Shown here in pieces: positions 7,573-13,038 of a stretch of DNA of 16,561 bases. The position numbers were made by a program, and so were the translations under genes. The notes below the pieces were generated by a model. The model was not told the DNA's origin. It worked only from the letters and a program-made list of their open reading frames with translations, and did not search any database. The number at the start of each line of letters is the position of its first letter. The stretch's first letter is position 1. The stretch spans positions 1 through 16,561 of the forward strand of contig CATMRH010000021.1 in assembly GCA_950073955.1 (NCBI GenBank), given 5' to 3'. This DNA is from an uncultured archaeon. GTDB taxonomy: Archaea > Thermoproteota > Nitrososphaeria > Nitrososphaerales > Nitrosopumilaceae.

Positions 7573-7977
7573 ATGCGTTCAACTAAGATAGTTACATCTT
7601 TCATTAAGGATAATGAGAAATTATTGATTTTAAAAAGAAGTGATAAAGTACAATCAATGAAAGGATTGTGGGCAGGGATTAGTGGAATAATAGAAAAAAA
7701 TGAAGAGCCTCTAAAAAGGGCAAAAATTGAGATTTTTGAAGAAGTTGGAATAACAGAAGACAAGATTACACTCGTTAGATCTGCGAAAGAAATGAAAATT
7801 AATTCGCCTCAATATGAAAATCATGAGTGGGAGATATTTCCATTTTTGTTTGAAGCGAAAAATCCAATAATTAAACTAAATTGGGAAAATTCTGAATTTA
7901 AGTGGATAAATAAAGAAGAATTGAAAAATTATGATACAGTTCCTAGTCTTCAAAAAGTATTATTCAATCTGGTGTAA
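7573..7977 (+). CDS. Nudix hydrolase
   Basis: A protein of 134 residues and one Nudix domain, which hydrolyses a nucleoside diphosphate linked to another moiety; the substrate is not predictable. The Nudix box (GX5EX7REUXEEXGU) spans residues 38-60. Gly38, Glu44, Glu53, Glu56, Glu57, Gly59 and Ile60 fit, but the usual Arg before Glu53 is Ile52. The metal-binding glutamates are all kept, so activity is plausible. The gene begins 5 bp after tyrA and is probably the last gene of the aroC operon. Its function in that operon is unclear; housekeeping of a CoA, ADP-ribose or NADH-type metabolite is possible. Its 3' end overlaps the end of thiC on the other strand by 18 bp. Confidence 0.88.
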   Translation: MRSTKIVTSFIKDNEKLLILKRSDKVQSMKGLWAGISGIIEKNEEPLKRAKIEIFEEVGITEDKITLVRSAKEMKINSPQYENHEWEIFPFLFEAKNPIIKLNWENSEFKWINKEELKNYDTVPSLQKVLFNLV

Positions 7978-9288
7978 ATTTTGATTTTCTTTTTCATATT
8001 TTTTTTGCTGTGGTAACATCATATAGACACAAGCACCACCACACATAGTACACGGTACATTATTTCCAGGATGTTGTCCAGTTCGGCTATGAATTTTAGC
8101 CGCTTCCTCAGGATCGATAGATAATGCAAGTTGTTTTTCCCAATCCAAAGTACGTCTAGCTTCAGTCATTTCCATATCCCATTTGATTACCTTGTCACGA
8201 ATTTTCACAAGATCTCCAGCATGAGCTGCAATTCTATATGCGATCAGTCCTGCTTTTACTTCATCTACATTTGGTAAAGCTAGATGTTCAGAAGGAGTAA
8301 GATAACACAGAAGATCAACACCCTCACTTGCAGATACTGCAGCTCCAATGGCACTTGCAATGTGATCATGTCCAGATGCAATATCAGTTACCAAAGGACC
8401 AAGAACATAGTAAGGGACATCACCAATTAGAGATTTTGCTAGTCTAACATTTGCTGCAACCTCATTAAGTGGAACATGCCCTGGACCTTCAACCATAACT
8501 TGAATATCTTGTTCGTGTGCACGTTTTGTTAATCGAGATATATTGATCATTTCTTGAACTTGTAATTCATCATGAGAATCCAAAATTGAGCCAGGTCTAA
8601 GTGCATCTCCAAGGCTAAATGTTACATCATATTTTTTGGCAATTTCAATAAGATAGTCATAATGAGTCACGTATGGGTTTTCTTTGTCATGTTTTAACAT
8701 CCATGCCGCAGTTATAGTTCCCCCTTTACTTACAACACCGCCATATCTCTGAACTTTTAAGATTCTTTTTGCAATATCTTTTGTAATTCCACAATGAATT
8801 GTGACATAATCAACGCCGTCTTTTACATTACTTTCAAACGCATTTAGATAATCATCTTCAGTTAAATTCAAAGGATTTTTGTGAACCTCAATACCATAAT
8901 TATAGGCTTCATAAATTGGGACAGTCCCAAAAGTAATTGGAGCAACATCTAAAAGAGTCTGTCTTATTTTTTTAACATCACCACCATCACTAAGATCCAT
9001 GATTGTGTCTGCATGATATTTTACTGCAACCTTGGCTTTTTCAATTTCTTCTTCCAAGTTTACATTTAGAGTTGAGGTTCCAATGTTGACATTTACTTTA
9101 GTTTTAAGGCCTTTGCCAATTCCAACATTATGAATTTTTTGTGGGCGGATGTTATTACTTGGAATTATTATAGAACCACGTGCAATTTTTGGAATTAGCC
9201 AATCAAGTGAAACATCTTCATCTTTTGCTACTTTTTTCATTTCATCAGTAGCAATACCACGTCGTGCAGTAGTCATTTGAGTTGCCAT
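7960..9288 (-). CDS. thiC: Phosphomethylpyrimidine synthase (radical SAM)
   Basis: A protein of 442 residues that converts aminoimidazole ribotide to hydroxymethylpyrimidine phosphate, the pyrimidine half of thiamine. Conserved stretches are SLGDALRPG (225-233), EGPGHVPL (267-274), GPLVTDIASGHDHI (297-310) and CYLTPSEHLALP (328-339). The C-terminal iron-sulphur motif is Cys413-x2-Cys416-x3-Cys420, one residue shorter than the CX2CX4C of bacterial ThiC. The N-terminal extension of plant and proteobacterial forms is absent, as in other archaeal enzymes. I chose ATG at 9288 (MATQMTTARRGI). A TTG at 9321 is in frame but would lie upstream of the probable leaderless start, because a TTTAAAT box sits 27 nt before 9288. 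ThiD-ThiN, which uses the product, is encoded nearby at 10055. Confidence 0.95.
   Translation of the reverse strand: MATQMTTARRGIATDEMKKVAKDEDVSLDWLIPKIARGSIIIPSNNIRPQKIHNVGIGKGLKTKVNVNIGTSTLNVNLEEEIEKAKVAVKYHADTIMDLSDGGDVKKIRQTLLDVAPITFGTVPIYEAYNYGIEVHKNPLNLTEDDYLNAFESNVKDGVDYVTIHCGITKDIAKRILKVQRYGGVVSKGGTITAAWMLKHDKENPYVTHYDYLIEIAKKYDVTFSLGDALRPGSILDSHDELQVQEMINISRLTKRAHEQDIQVMVEGPGHVPLNEVAANVRLAKSLIGDVPYYVLGPLVTDIASGHDHIASAIGAAVSASEGVDLLCYLTPSEHLALPNVDEVKAGLIAYRIAAHAGDLVKIRDKVIKWDMEMTEARRTLDWEKQLALSIDPEEAAKIHSRTGQHPGNNVPCTMCGGACVYMMLPQQKKYEKENQNLHQIE
7979..8006 (+). terminator. T-rich tract after the aroC-Nudix operon
   Basis: Four T-runs, the last of eight Ts, follow within 30 bp of the Nudix stop. 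Archaeal RNA polymerase terminates at such tracts without a hairpin, so this probably ends the + strand operon. It lies inside the 3' coding end of thiC, where it encodes the Lys-rich tail of that protein. Confidence 0.45.
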
Positions 9289-9311
9289 TAAACAATCTAC
9301 GTGTTTACCTG

Positions 9312-9318
9312 ATTTAAA
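9312..9318 (-). promoter_or_regulatory. TATA-like box for thiC
   Basis: On the - strand TTTAAAT is centred about 27 nt before the thiC ATG at 9288, fitting leaderless transcription and supporting that start over the TTG at 9321. A second AT-rich element lies further upstream near 9351-9357. I saw no TPP riboswitch core in the - strand leader. Confidence 0.45.
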
Positions 9319-9389
9319 CAATCAAAAAGATTGCAAAGATATTGATCGCTTATAATTTCTGGGCACTATATTAAGAAAATTAATCGATC

Positions 9390-9395
9390 TTATAT
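9390..9395 (+). promoter_or_regulatory. TATA-like box for the 32-aa Cys peptide
   Basis: TTATAT is centred about 28 nt before the ATG at 9421, the same spacing as the other leaderless genes here. It is the main support, besides the cysteine pattern, for treating the short ORF as expressed. Confidence 0.4.
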
Positions 9396-9420
9396 GTTAG
9401 AATTACTATATTGAGATATT

Positions 9421-9519
9421 ATGAGAGCTATCAGAGAATGCAAGCATTGTGGTAGAGAGTTTTATAGTATGAAAGATGAGTTTTGTTCTTTTGATTGTGT
9501 TACTGAAGTATCAACGTAA
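9421..9519 (+). CDS. Hypothetical 32-aa four-cysteine (zinc-binding) microprotein
   Basis: ATG at 9421 to TAA at 9517-9519 encodes 32 residues beginning MRAIRECKHCGREFYS. Cysteines at 7, 10, 22 and 26 form CX2C-X11-CX3C, with CKHCGREFYS typical of a treble-clef or zinc-ribbon knuckle, so one structural zinc is likely. The peptide is little more than the metal site itself. A TATA-like box at the right distance suggests a leaderless mRNA. It stands alone on the + strand between thiC and a - strand operon that also encodes a zinc ribbon, converging with the latter across a 9-bp gap. I do not recognise a family. Possible roles are nucleic-acid binding or an accessory subunit, but nothing in the sequence decides between them. 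Confidence 0.6.
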   Translation: MRAIRECKHCGREFYSMKDEFCSFDCVTEVST

Positions 9520-9528
9520 TAACCAAAA

Positions 9529-9756
9529 TTAGATTAAATGCATTTCTTGTTCCAAGGTCAGTTTTTCAGATTTGATTTTAGATATTTTATTTAAAATAGG
9601 TGAGATAATACGCTCAGAATCAGAGGAATTTACAAAATTTTGTTTAATCTCACTAACTCTGTGTGTCAATTCAATTTCAGCTAAAACTAATGAAATGTAA
9701 TTTCGAAGTTTTTGATTTTCAGATTTTAGAGATTCAATTTCAGACGTGTTTATCAT
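9529..9756 (-). CDS. Hypothetical small coiled-coil protein
   Basis: A protein of 75 residues, strongly charged, with no glycine or cysteine. It reads as two helical segments. Residues 4-42 (SEIESLKSENQKLRNYI onward) show Leu/Ile at heptad spacing. Residues 49-72 (RIISPILNKISKIKSEKLTL) form a second amphipathic helix after an Asn-Ser-Ser-Asp turn. A homotypic or heterotypic coiled coil is likely. No membrane segment or signal peptide is visible. It starts by ATGA overlap with the upstream zinc-ribbon gene, so the two are co-translated and may form a complex. The family is not recognised, and its function is unknown. Confidence 0.6.
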   Translation of the reverse strand: MINTSEIESLKSENQKLRNYISLVLAEIELTHRVSEIKQNFVNSSDSERIISPILNKISKIKSEKLTLEQEMHLI

Positions 9757-9944
9757 CTAGGAGGACTCCATCTCTCTTCAATGCTAGTGTCAATATTTTC
9801 AGAAATAAGGTATTGCTTTCCACATTTGAAACATTGCCATAGGAATTTTCCATTACTCTTTGATTGATATTGCATTGGCAACAAGCAAGTTGTACATCGT
9901 AATTCGTCAGGGGTAAAATCATTCACCATATGAATTTTAGTCAT
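9753..9944 (-). CDS. Hypothetical small zinc-ribbon protein
   Basis: A protein of 63 residues with a classic four-cysteine ribbon: CTTC (Cys17, Cys20) and CFKC (Cys38, Cys41), separated by 17 residues, each at a likely beta-hairpin knuckle. The aromatic FLWQC before the second pair fits a ribbon. The C-terminus (SIEERWSPPR) is short and basic. I chose the ATG at 9944 because a TTTTATA box lies 26 nt upstream. The frame also stays open to a TTG at 9992, but that would put the promoter inside the gene. It is the first gene of a two-gene operon with the coiled-coil protein. A transcription- or RNA-related role is possible for such ribbons, but the sequence does not show one. Confidence 0.68.
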   Translation of the reverse strand: MTKIHMVNDFTPDELRCTTCLLPMQYQSKSNGKFLWQCFKCGKQYLISENIDTSIEERWSPPR

Positions 9945-9966
9945 GATATAAAGCAAGTCATTGGAG

Positions 9967-9973
9967 TATAAAA
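9967..9973 (-). promoter_or_regulatory. TATA-like box for the zinc-ribbon operon
   Basis: On the - strand TTTTATA is centred about 26 nt before the ATG at 9944. It lies in the 110-bp gap shared with the divergent thiD-thiN gene. Confidence 0.45.
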
Positions 9974-10011
9974 TGGATATCAAAAATCTCAATTATACTA
10001 CAAAAAAAATA

Positions 10012-10018
10012 TTTTAAA
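10012..10018 (+). promoter_or_regulatory. TATA-like box for thiD-thiN
   Basis: TTTTAAA followed by GG is centred 40 nt before the ATG at 10055, predicting a start near 10041 and a leader of about 14 nt. The same TTTAAAGG form occurs at a similar distance before apgM (14210-14215). No Shine-Dalgarno sequence is evident in the leader. Confidence 0.4.
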
Positions 10019-10054
10019 GGAAAAATAGATTAGTACTGAGAATAAGAAAATATT

Positions 10055-11353
10055 ATGAATCTACTTTCAATTGGAGGTTCGGATCCTTCATCAGGTGCAG
10101 GCATTCAAAGTGATATCAAAACTTTTTCTTCATTTAACGTATACTGCCTAACCATAATTACTGCAATTACTAGTCAAAATACTTCAAGCTTTGGGATGAT
10201 TGAACCTGTATCACAAAAAATTCTAAAAAATCAATTAGACTCAGTGATATCGGATTTTAAAATTGATGGAATAAAAATTGCAATGGTATACAATTCTCAA
10301 ATTATCAAAGTACTTTATCAGCAATTAAAGAAATTAAAAGTTCCAATAGTTATTGATCCTGTACTTAAATCAACTACAGGTGGATCATTAATTAAAAGTT
10401 CAGCCATAGAAGATTTTCGAAAATTTATAATTCCTCTTGCTACAGTAATTACACCAAACAAATTTGAGGCTGAAATTCTATCAAAAACTAAGATTAATGC
10501 AAAAAATACGCCTGAAAAAATTGCGAAAATAATTCAAAAAATGGGTGCAAAAAACATTGTAATTACAGGAATTGAAACAAAAAATAACCAGATATCAGAT
10601 TTTGTGTTAGAGAAAAACAACAACTATTTTATTTCTGGAGAAAAAATTTCTAAAATTAATCATGGTAGTGGATGCAATTATTCTGCAGCCATAATTTTTG
10701 CACTTGCAAAAAATAAAAACATAAGAGAATCAGTAAGGTTTGCCAAACAATTTACCTACAATTCAATAAAAAACGCAAAAAATTTAGGAAGAGGGATTGC
10801 AATTACGTATGTTCAAGAACATGACAAAATCAATGTAGAATTATCAGATGCAATTAACCAATTTGTAGAAATCAAAAATATCTATAAAAATATTCCAGAA
10901 TGTCAAACAAATTTTGTATATTCTAAACAAAAACCCAAGTCAACAAAAGACATTCTAGGCATTTCTGGCAGAATTGTCAAAGCTGGAAAACAGGTTATGA
11001 TCGCTGGTAATTTGACATACGGAGGTTCAAAACATGTTGCAACAGCAGTGCTAACAATGAATAAGAAATTCCCACAAATTCGCTCTGCAATAAATCTAAA
11101 ATATCAAAACGTAACCATATCAAAAATAAAAAAATCAAAATTAATAGTTTCTAGTTATGACAGAAATCAAGAACCTAAAAATGTAAAATTAAAAAATTCT
11201 ACTATAGAATGGGGAATAAAAAATGCAAACAAAAACTCAAAGAAAGTATTAGATGTAGTTTATCACAAAGGAAGTTTTGGAAAAGAACCAATGATCATAG
11301 TTTTTGGAGAAAATCCAAATAATGTTTTAAAAAAAATTTTAAAAATTATTTGA
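10055..11353 (+). CDS. thiD: HMP/HMP-phosphate kinase fused to ThiN thiamine-phosphate synthase
   Basis: A protein of 432 residues with two fused enzymes. Residues 1 to about 260 are a ribokinase-fold ThiD: GGSDPSSGAGIQSD (7-20) at the substrate site, DPVLKSTTGG (101-110), TPNKFEAEIL (133-142), and the anion-hole HGSGCNYSAA with Cys207, where bacterial enzymes read GTGC. It phosphorylates HMP and HMP-phosphate. Residues about 268-432 are ThiN, the archaeal replacement of ThiE, which joins HMP-PP to the thiazole phosphate. It shows ISGRIVKAG (303-311), FPQIRSAINLKY (339-350), SSYDRNQEPK (366-375) and KGSFGKEPMIIVFG (405-418). There is no N-terminal helix-turn-helix of the ThiR regulator type. 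ThiC, which supplies HMP-phosphate, lies about 750 bp away on the other strand. Confidence 0.94.
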   Translation: MNLLSIGGSDPSSGAGIQSDIKTFSSFNVYCLTIITAITSQNTSSFGMIEPVSQKILKNQLDSVISDFKIDGIKIAMVYNSQIIKVLYQQLKKLKVPIVIDPVLKSTTGGSLIKSSAIEDFRKFIIPLATVITPNKFEAEILSKTKINAKNTPEKIAKIIQKMGAKNIVITGIETKNNQISDFVLEKNNNYFISGEKISKINHGSGCNYSAAIIFALAKNKNIRESVRFAKQFTYNSIKNAKNLGRGIAITYVQEHDKINVELSDAINQFVEIKNIYKNIPECQTNFVYSKQKPKSTKDILGISGRIVKAGKQVMIAGNLTYGGSKHVATAVLTMNKKFPQIRSAINLKYQNVTISKIKKSKLIVSSYDRNQEPKNVKLKNSTIEWGIKNANKNSKKVLDVVYHKGSFGKEPMIIVFGENPNNVLKKILKII

Positions 11354-11382
11354 TATGTGTTTGGTCAAAATTCATCCTTGAA

Positions 11383-11390
11383 CATAAATA
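11383..11390 (+). promoter_or_regulatory. TATA-like box for the nucleotidyltransferase gene
   Basis: CATAAATA is centred about 25 nt before the GTG at 11412, implying a leaderless mRNA that starts with GTG and supporting that unusual start codon. Confidence 0.45.
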
Positions 11391-11411
11391 GTCACATCCC
11401 AAATAGCATTT

Positions 11412-12113
11412 GTGAAGGCAGTTATTCTTGCGGGGGGATTAGGAACAAGACTTCGACCATATACAACATTTCTTCCAAAATCTATGTTGCCACTAGGTGA
11501 AAAACCAATTATGGAGCATCTAATTGATTGGACAAGGAAAAATGGTATCAAGTCAATTGTTTTGTGTGTTAGTTATCTTAGAAAAACCATTGAAGATTAT
11601 TTTGAAGAAGGTAAGAGATTTGGGGTTAACATAGAATATGCAATTTCGAATAAACCACTAGCTACTGCAGGTCAACTCAAAACTGCAGAAGACTTCATAG
11701 ATGATACTTTTGTTTGCATATATGGCGATTCAATTTTTAATTTTAGTCTTAGAAATATGATAAAACAACACATCAAAAAAAAGGCATTTGTGACAATGAG
11801 TCTAAATGAGTATAAAACTAACTTACCTTATGGGGTAATTGAGACTTCCAAAACTGGAAAGGTCTTAAGCTGGAATGAAAAGCCAGAGATTAAAGCTAAT
11901 GTAAACATGGGATGCTATGTAATGGAACCTAAAGTTTTGGATCTTATTCCTAAAAACACGCCATATGGAATGGATGATGTTATAAAAAAAGCCATGAATA
12001 GAAAAAAATTAGTAAGTAGTTTCATTACAAAGAAGGGATTTACAGATATTGGCAACAAATCATCTTACAAAAAAGCATATCAAGACTATATTCAAAAACT
12101 TGGAAAGATCTGA
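11412..12113 (+). CDS. Sugar-phosphate nucleotidyltransferase
   Basis: A protein of 233 residues, one GT-A-like nucleotidyltransferase domain, that condenses a sugar 1-phosphate with an NTP to an NDP-sugar. The nucleotide loop is LAGGLGTRLRPYT (6-18) with Arg13. PKSMLPLGEKPIMEHL (22-37) carries Lys23, ATAGQLKTAEDF (84-95) is the base-recognition region, and YGDSIF (104-109) carries metal-binding Asp106. EKPE (156-159) and the late Asp212 complete the site. The left-handed beta-helix of GlmU or GlgC is absent, so it is a catalytic domain alone. The start is GTG, set by the family's invariant MKAVILAGG and by the TATA distance. The sugar cannot be read directly. The following GNA1-like gene, 8 bp after the stop, points to GlcNAc 1-phosphate; glucose or mannose 1-phosphate remain possible. 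Confidence 0.9.
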   Translation: MKAVILAGGLGTRLRPYTTFLPKSMLPLGEKPIMEHLIDWTRKNGIKSIVLCVSYLRKTIEDYFEEGKRFGVNIEYAISNKPLATAGQLKTAEDFIDDTFVCIYGDSIFNFSLRNMIKQHIKKKAFVTMSLNEYKTNLPYGVIETSKTGKVLSWNEKPEIKANVNMGCYVMEPKVLDLIPKNTPYGMDDVIKKAMNRKKLVSSFITKKGFTDIGNKSSYKKAYQDYIQKLGKI

Positions 12114-12121
12114 AAATAATA

Positions 12122-12559
12122 ATGAGTGACCCAATCATCAGAGAATTAAGAAAAGAGGACCTTGGGAAGGGATTTCTAGCAACACTTGATTCATTAAGAC
12201 AAACAAGTGATATTGAACGAAATAAAGCTGAAGAGATTTTTGAAAAAATTAATTCAAACCCAGATCATGTAATAGTAGTTGCTGAATTAGATGGAAAAAT
12301 AGTTGGATCTACAACACTTTTGATAGAGACAAAATTCATTCACGGGGGAGGATTAGTAGGTCATATTGAAGATGTTGTGGTGGACAAGAACTTTCAAGGA
12401 CAGAAAATTGGTGAAAAAATTATGAAATACCTTCTTGAATTTGCAAAAAATCGAGGTTGCTACAAGACAATTTTAGATTGCACAGATGATGTAAAACCAT
12501 TTTATGAAAAACTTGGGTTTAAGCATATTGCAAATGAATTAAGATTTGATCATATCTAG
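12122..12559 (+). CDS. GNAT acetyltransferase resembling eukaryotic glucosamine-6-phosphate N-acetyltransferase (GNA1)
   Basis: A protein of 145 residues and a single GNAT fold. The match to yeast and human GNA1 is unusually specific: FIHGGGLVGHIEDVVV (72-87) against the FIHxCGxxGHIEDIxV of GNA1, FQGQKIGEKIM (91-101), GCYKTILDC (112-120) and PFYEKLGF (126-133). It would acetylate glucosamine 6-phosphate with acetyl-CoA, making GlcNAc 6-phosphate. The pyrophosphate loop, usually Q-x-x-G-x-G, reads QGQKIG (92-97), with Lys95 in place of the first Gly. It follows the nucleotidyltransferase by 8 bp with no promoter of its own, so the pair may supply UDP-GlcNAc for glycans. General GNAT membership is certain; the GNA1 substrate is an inference from motif similarity and context. 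Its stop codon overlaps the - strand neighbour by 4 bp. Confidence 0.85.
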   Translation: MSDPIIRELRKEDLGKGFLATLDSLRQTSDIERNKAEEIFEKINSNPDHVIVVAELDGKIVGSTTLLIETKFIHGGGLVGHIEDVVVDKNFQGQKIGEKIMKYLLEFAKNRGCYKTILDCTDDVKPFYEKLGFKHIANELRFDHI

Positions 12560-12996
12560 AAGTATTGTTTTTTAGGTCGCCTTTTTTTTAGCTTCATCAA
12601 ATAAGCCCCAACACCAATTATAGGGAATGACAGCACCATAAACAAAATTGGCGAATACTTTACAGAATCTGTAATATAATAATCATCAATTTTATCTAGC
12701 ATTGAATAACAAACATACATTCCAACTAACAAAATTATTCCACCTACAATAATCATTCCACCAATTCGTTTTGAACCATAATGTTTCGACATGATGAAGG
12801 CAATTCCAGCTAAAATTCCAGCTGGTGCAACACCAATAGAAATAAATTGAAGTATTTTTGCATCTGCTGAAAATGCTCTCAAAAATCCATCGTCTTCAGG
12901 AATATTGATCATAAAGTTGTAAACTGAAATCATTTCTCCCGAAAACATTGCAAATAAACAAACACTGAGAATTGTAATCCATGTCTCAGTTGCCAT
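12556..12996 (-). CDS. Hypothetical four-helix membrane protein
   Basis: A protein of 146 residues. Four hydrophobic segments are visible: about 7-29 (ITILSVCLFAMFSGEMISVYNF), 50-69 (QFISIGVAPAGILAGIAFIM), 78-97 (IGGMIIVGGIILLVGMYVCY) and 115-133 (SPILFMVLSFPIIGVGAYLM). The loop 70-77 (SKHYGSKR) and the tail 134-146 (KLKKRRPKKQYF) are strongly basic, so both termini are predicted in the cytoplasm. The acidic loops (PEDDG, DKIDD) would then face outside. There is no signal peptide beyond the first helix, no catalytic motif and no cysteine cluster. I do not recognise the family. The ATG is supported by a TATA-like box 26 nt upstream. It lies just downstream of the GalT-like gene on the same strand (42-bp gap) and could be co-expressed with it. 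Confidence 0.75.
   Translation of the reverse strand: MATETWITILSVCLFAMFSGEMISVYNFMINIPEDDGFLRAFSADAKILQFISIGVAPAGILAGIAFIMSKHYGSKRIGGMIIVGGIILLVGMYVCYSMLDKIDDYYITDSVKYSPILFMVLSFPIIGVGAYLMKLKKRRPKKQYF
12568..12589 (+). terminator. T-rich tract after the GNA1-like gene
   Basis: Runs of six and eight Ts begin 9 bp after the stop of the acetyltransferase gene, a likely hairpin-independent archaeal terminator. On the other strand these bases encode the Lys/Arg-rich tail of the membrane protein. Confidence 0.4.
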
Positions 12997-13017
12997 AATT
13001 CTAACAAATTTTAGTTG

Positions 13018-13026
13018 ATAAATAAA
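13018..13026 (-). promoter_or_regulatory. TATA-like box for the membrane protein gene
   Basis: On the - strand TTTATTTAT is centred about 26 nt before the ATG at 12996, within the 42-bp gap after the GalT-like gene. It suggests a leaderless transcript independent of that gene. Confidence 0.45.
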
Positions 13027-13038
13027 CCATTCAGAAAA

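Noticed and set aside
9289..9321. TTG-initiated N-terminal extension of thiC (and similar TTG extensions at 9992, 14073 and 16129)
   Set aside because: In each case an in-frame ATG begins at the family start or first secondary-structure element; for thiC and the zinc ribbon a TATA-like box would lie inside the extension.
9289..9420. Possible TPP riboswitch before thiC
   Set aside because: An ACCTGAT stretch resembling part of the thi-box is on the + strand, the wrong strand for thiC, and no paired GCTGAGA element or other core helices are visible.
9740..9922. 60-codon - strand ORF overlapping both the zinc-ribbon and coiled-coil genes
   Set aside because: It is in another frame, mostly antiparallel in logic to no motif, and covers the same bases as the Cys-ribbon gene, which has the better motif, promoter spacing and ATGA coupling.
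9966..9999. 7-bp inverted repeat AGTATAA/TTATACT in the zinc-ribbon/thiD-thiN gap
   Set aside because: Seven AT-rich bases are likely to match by chance in such DNA, and one arm is simply the TATA box.
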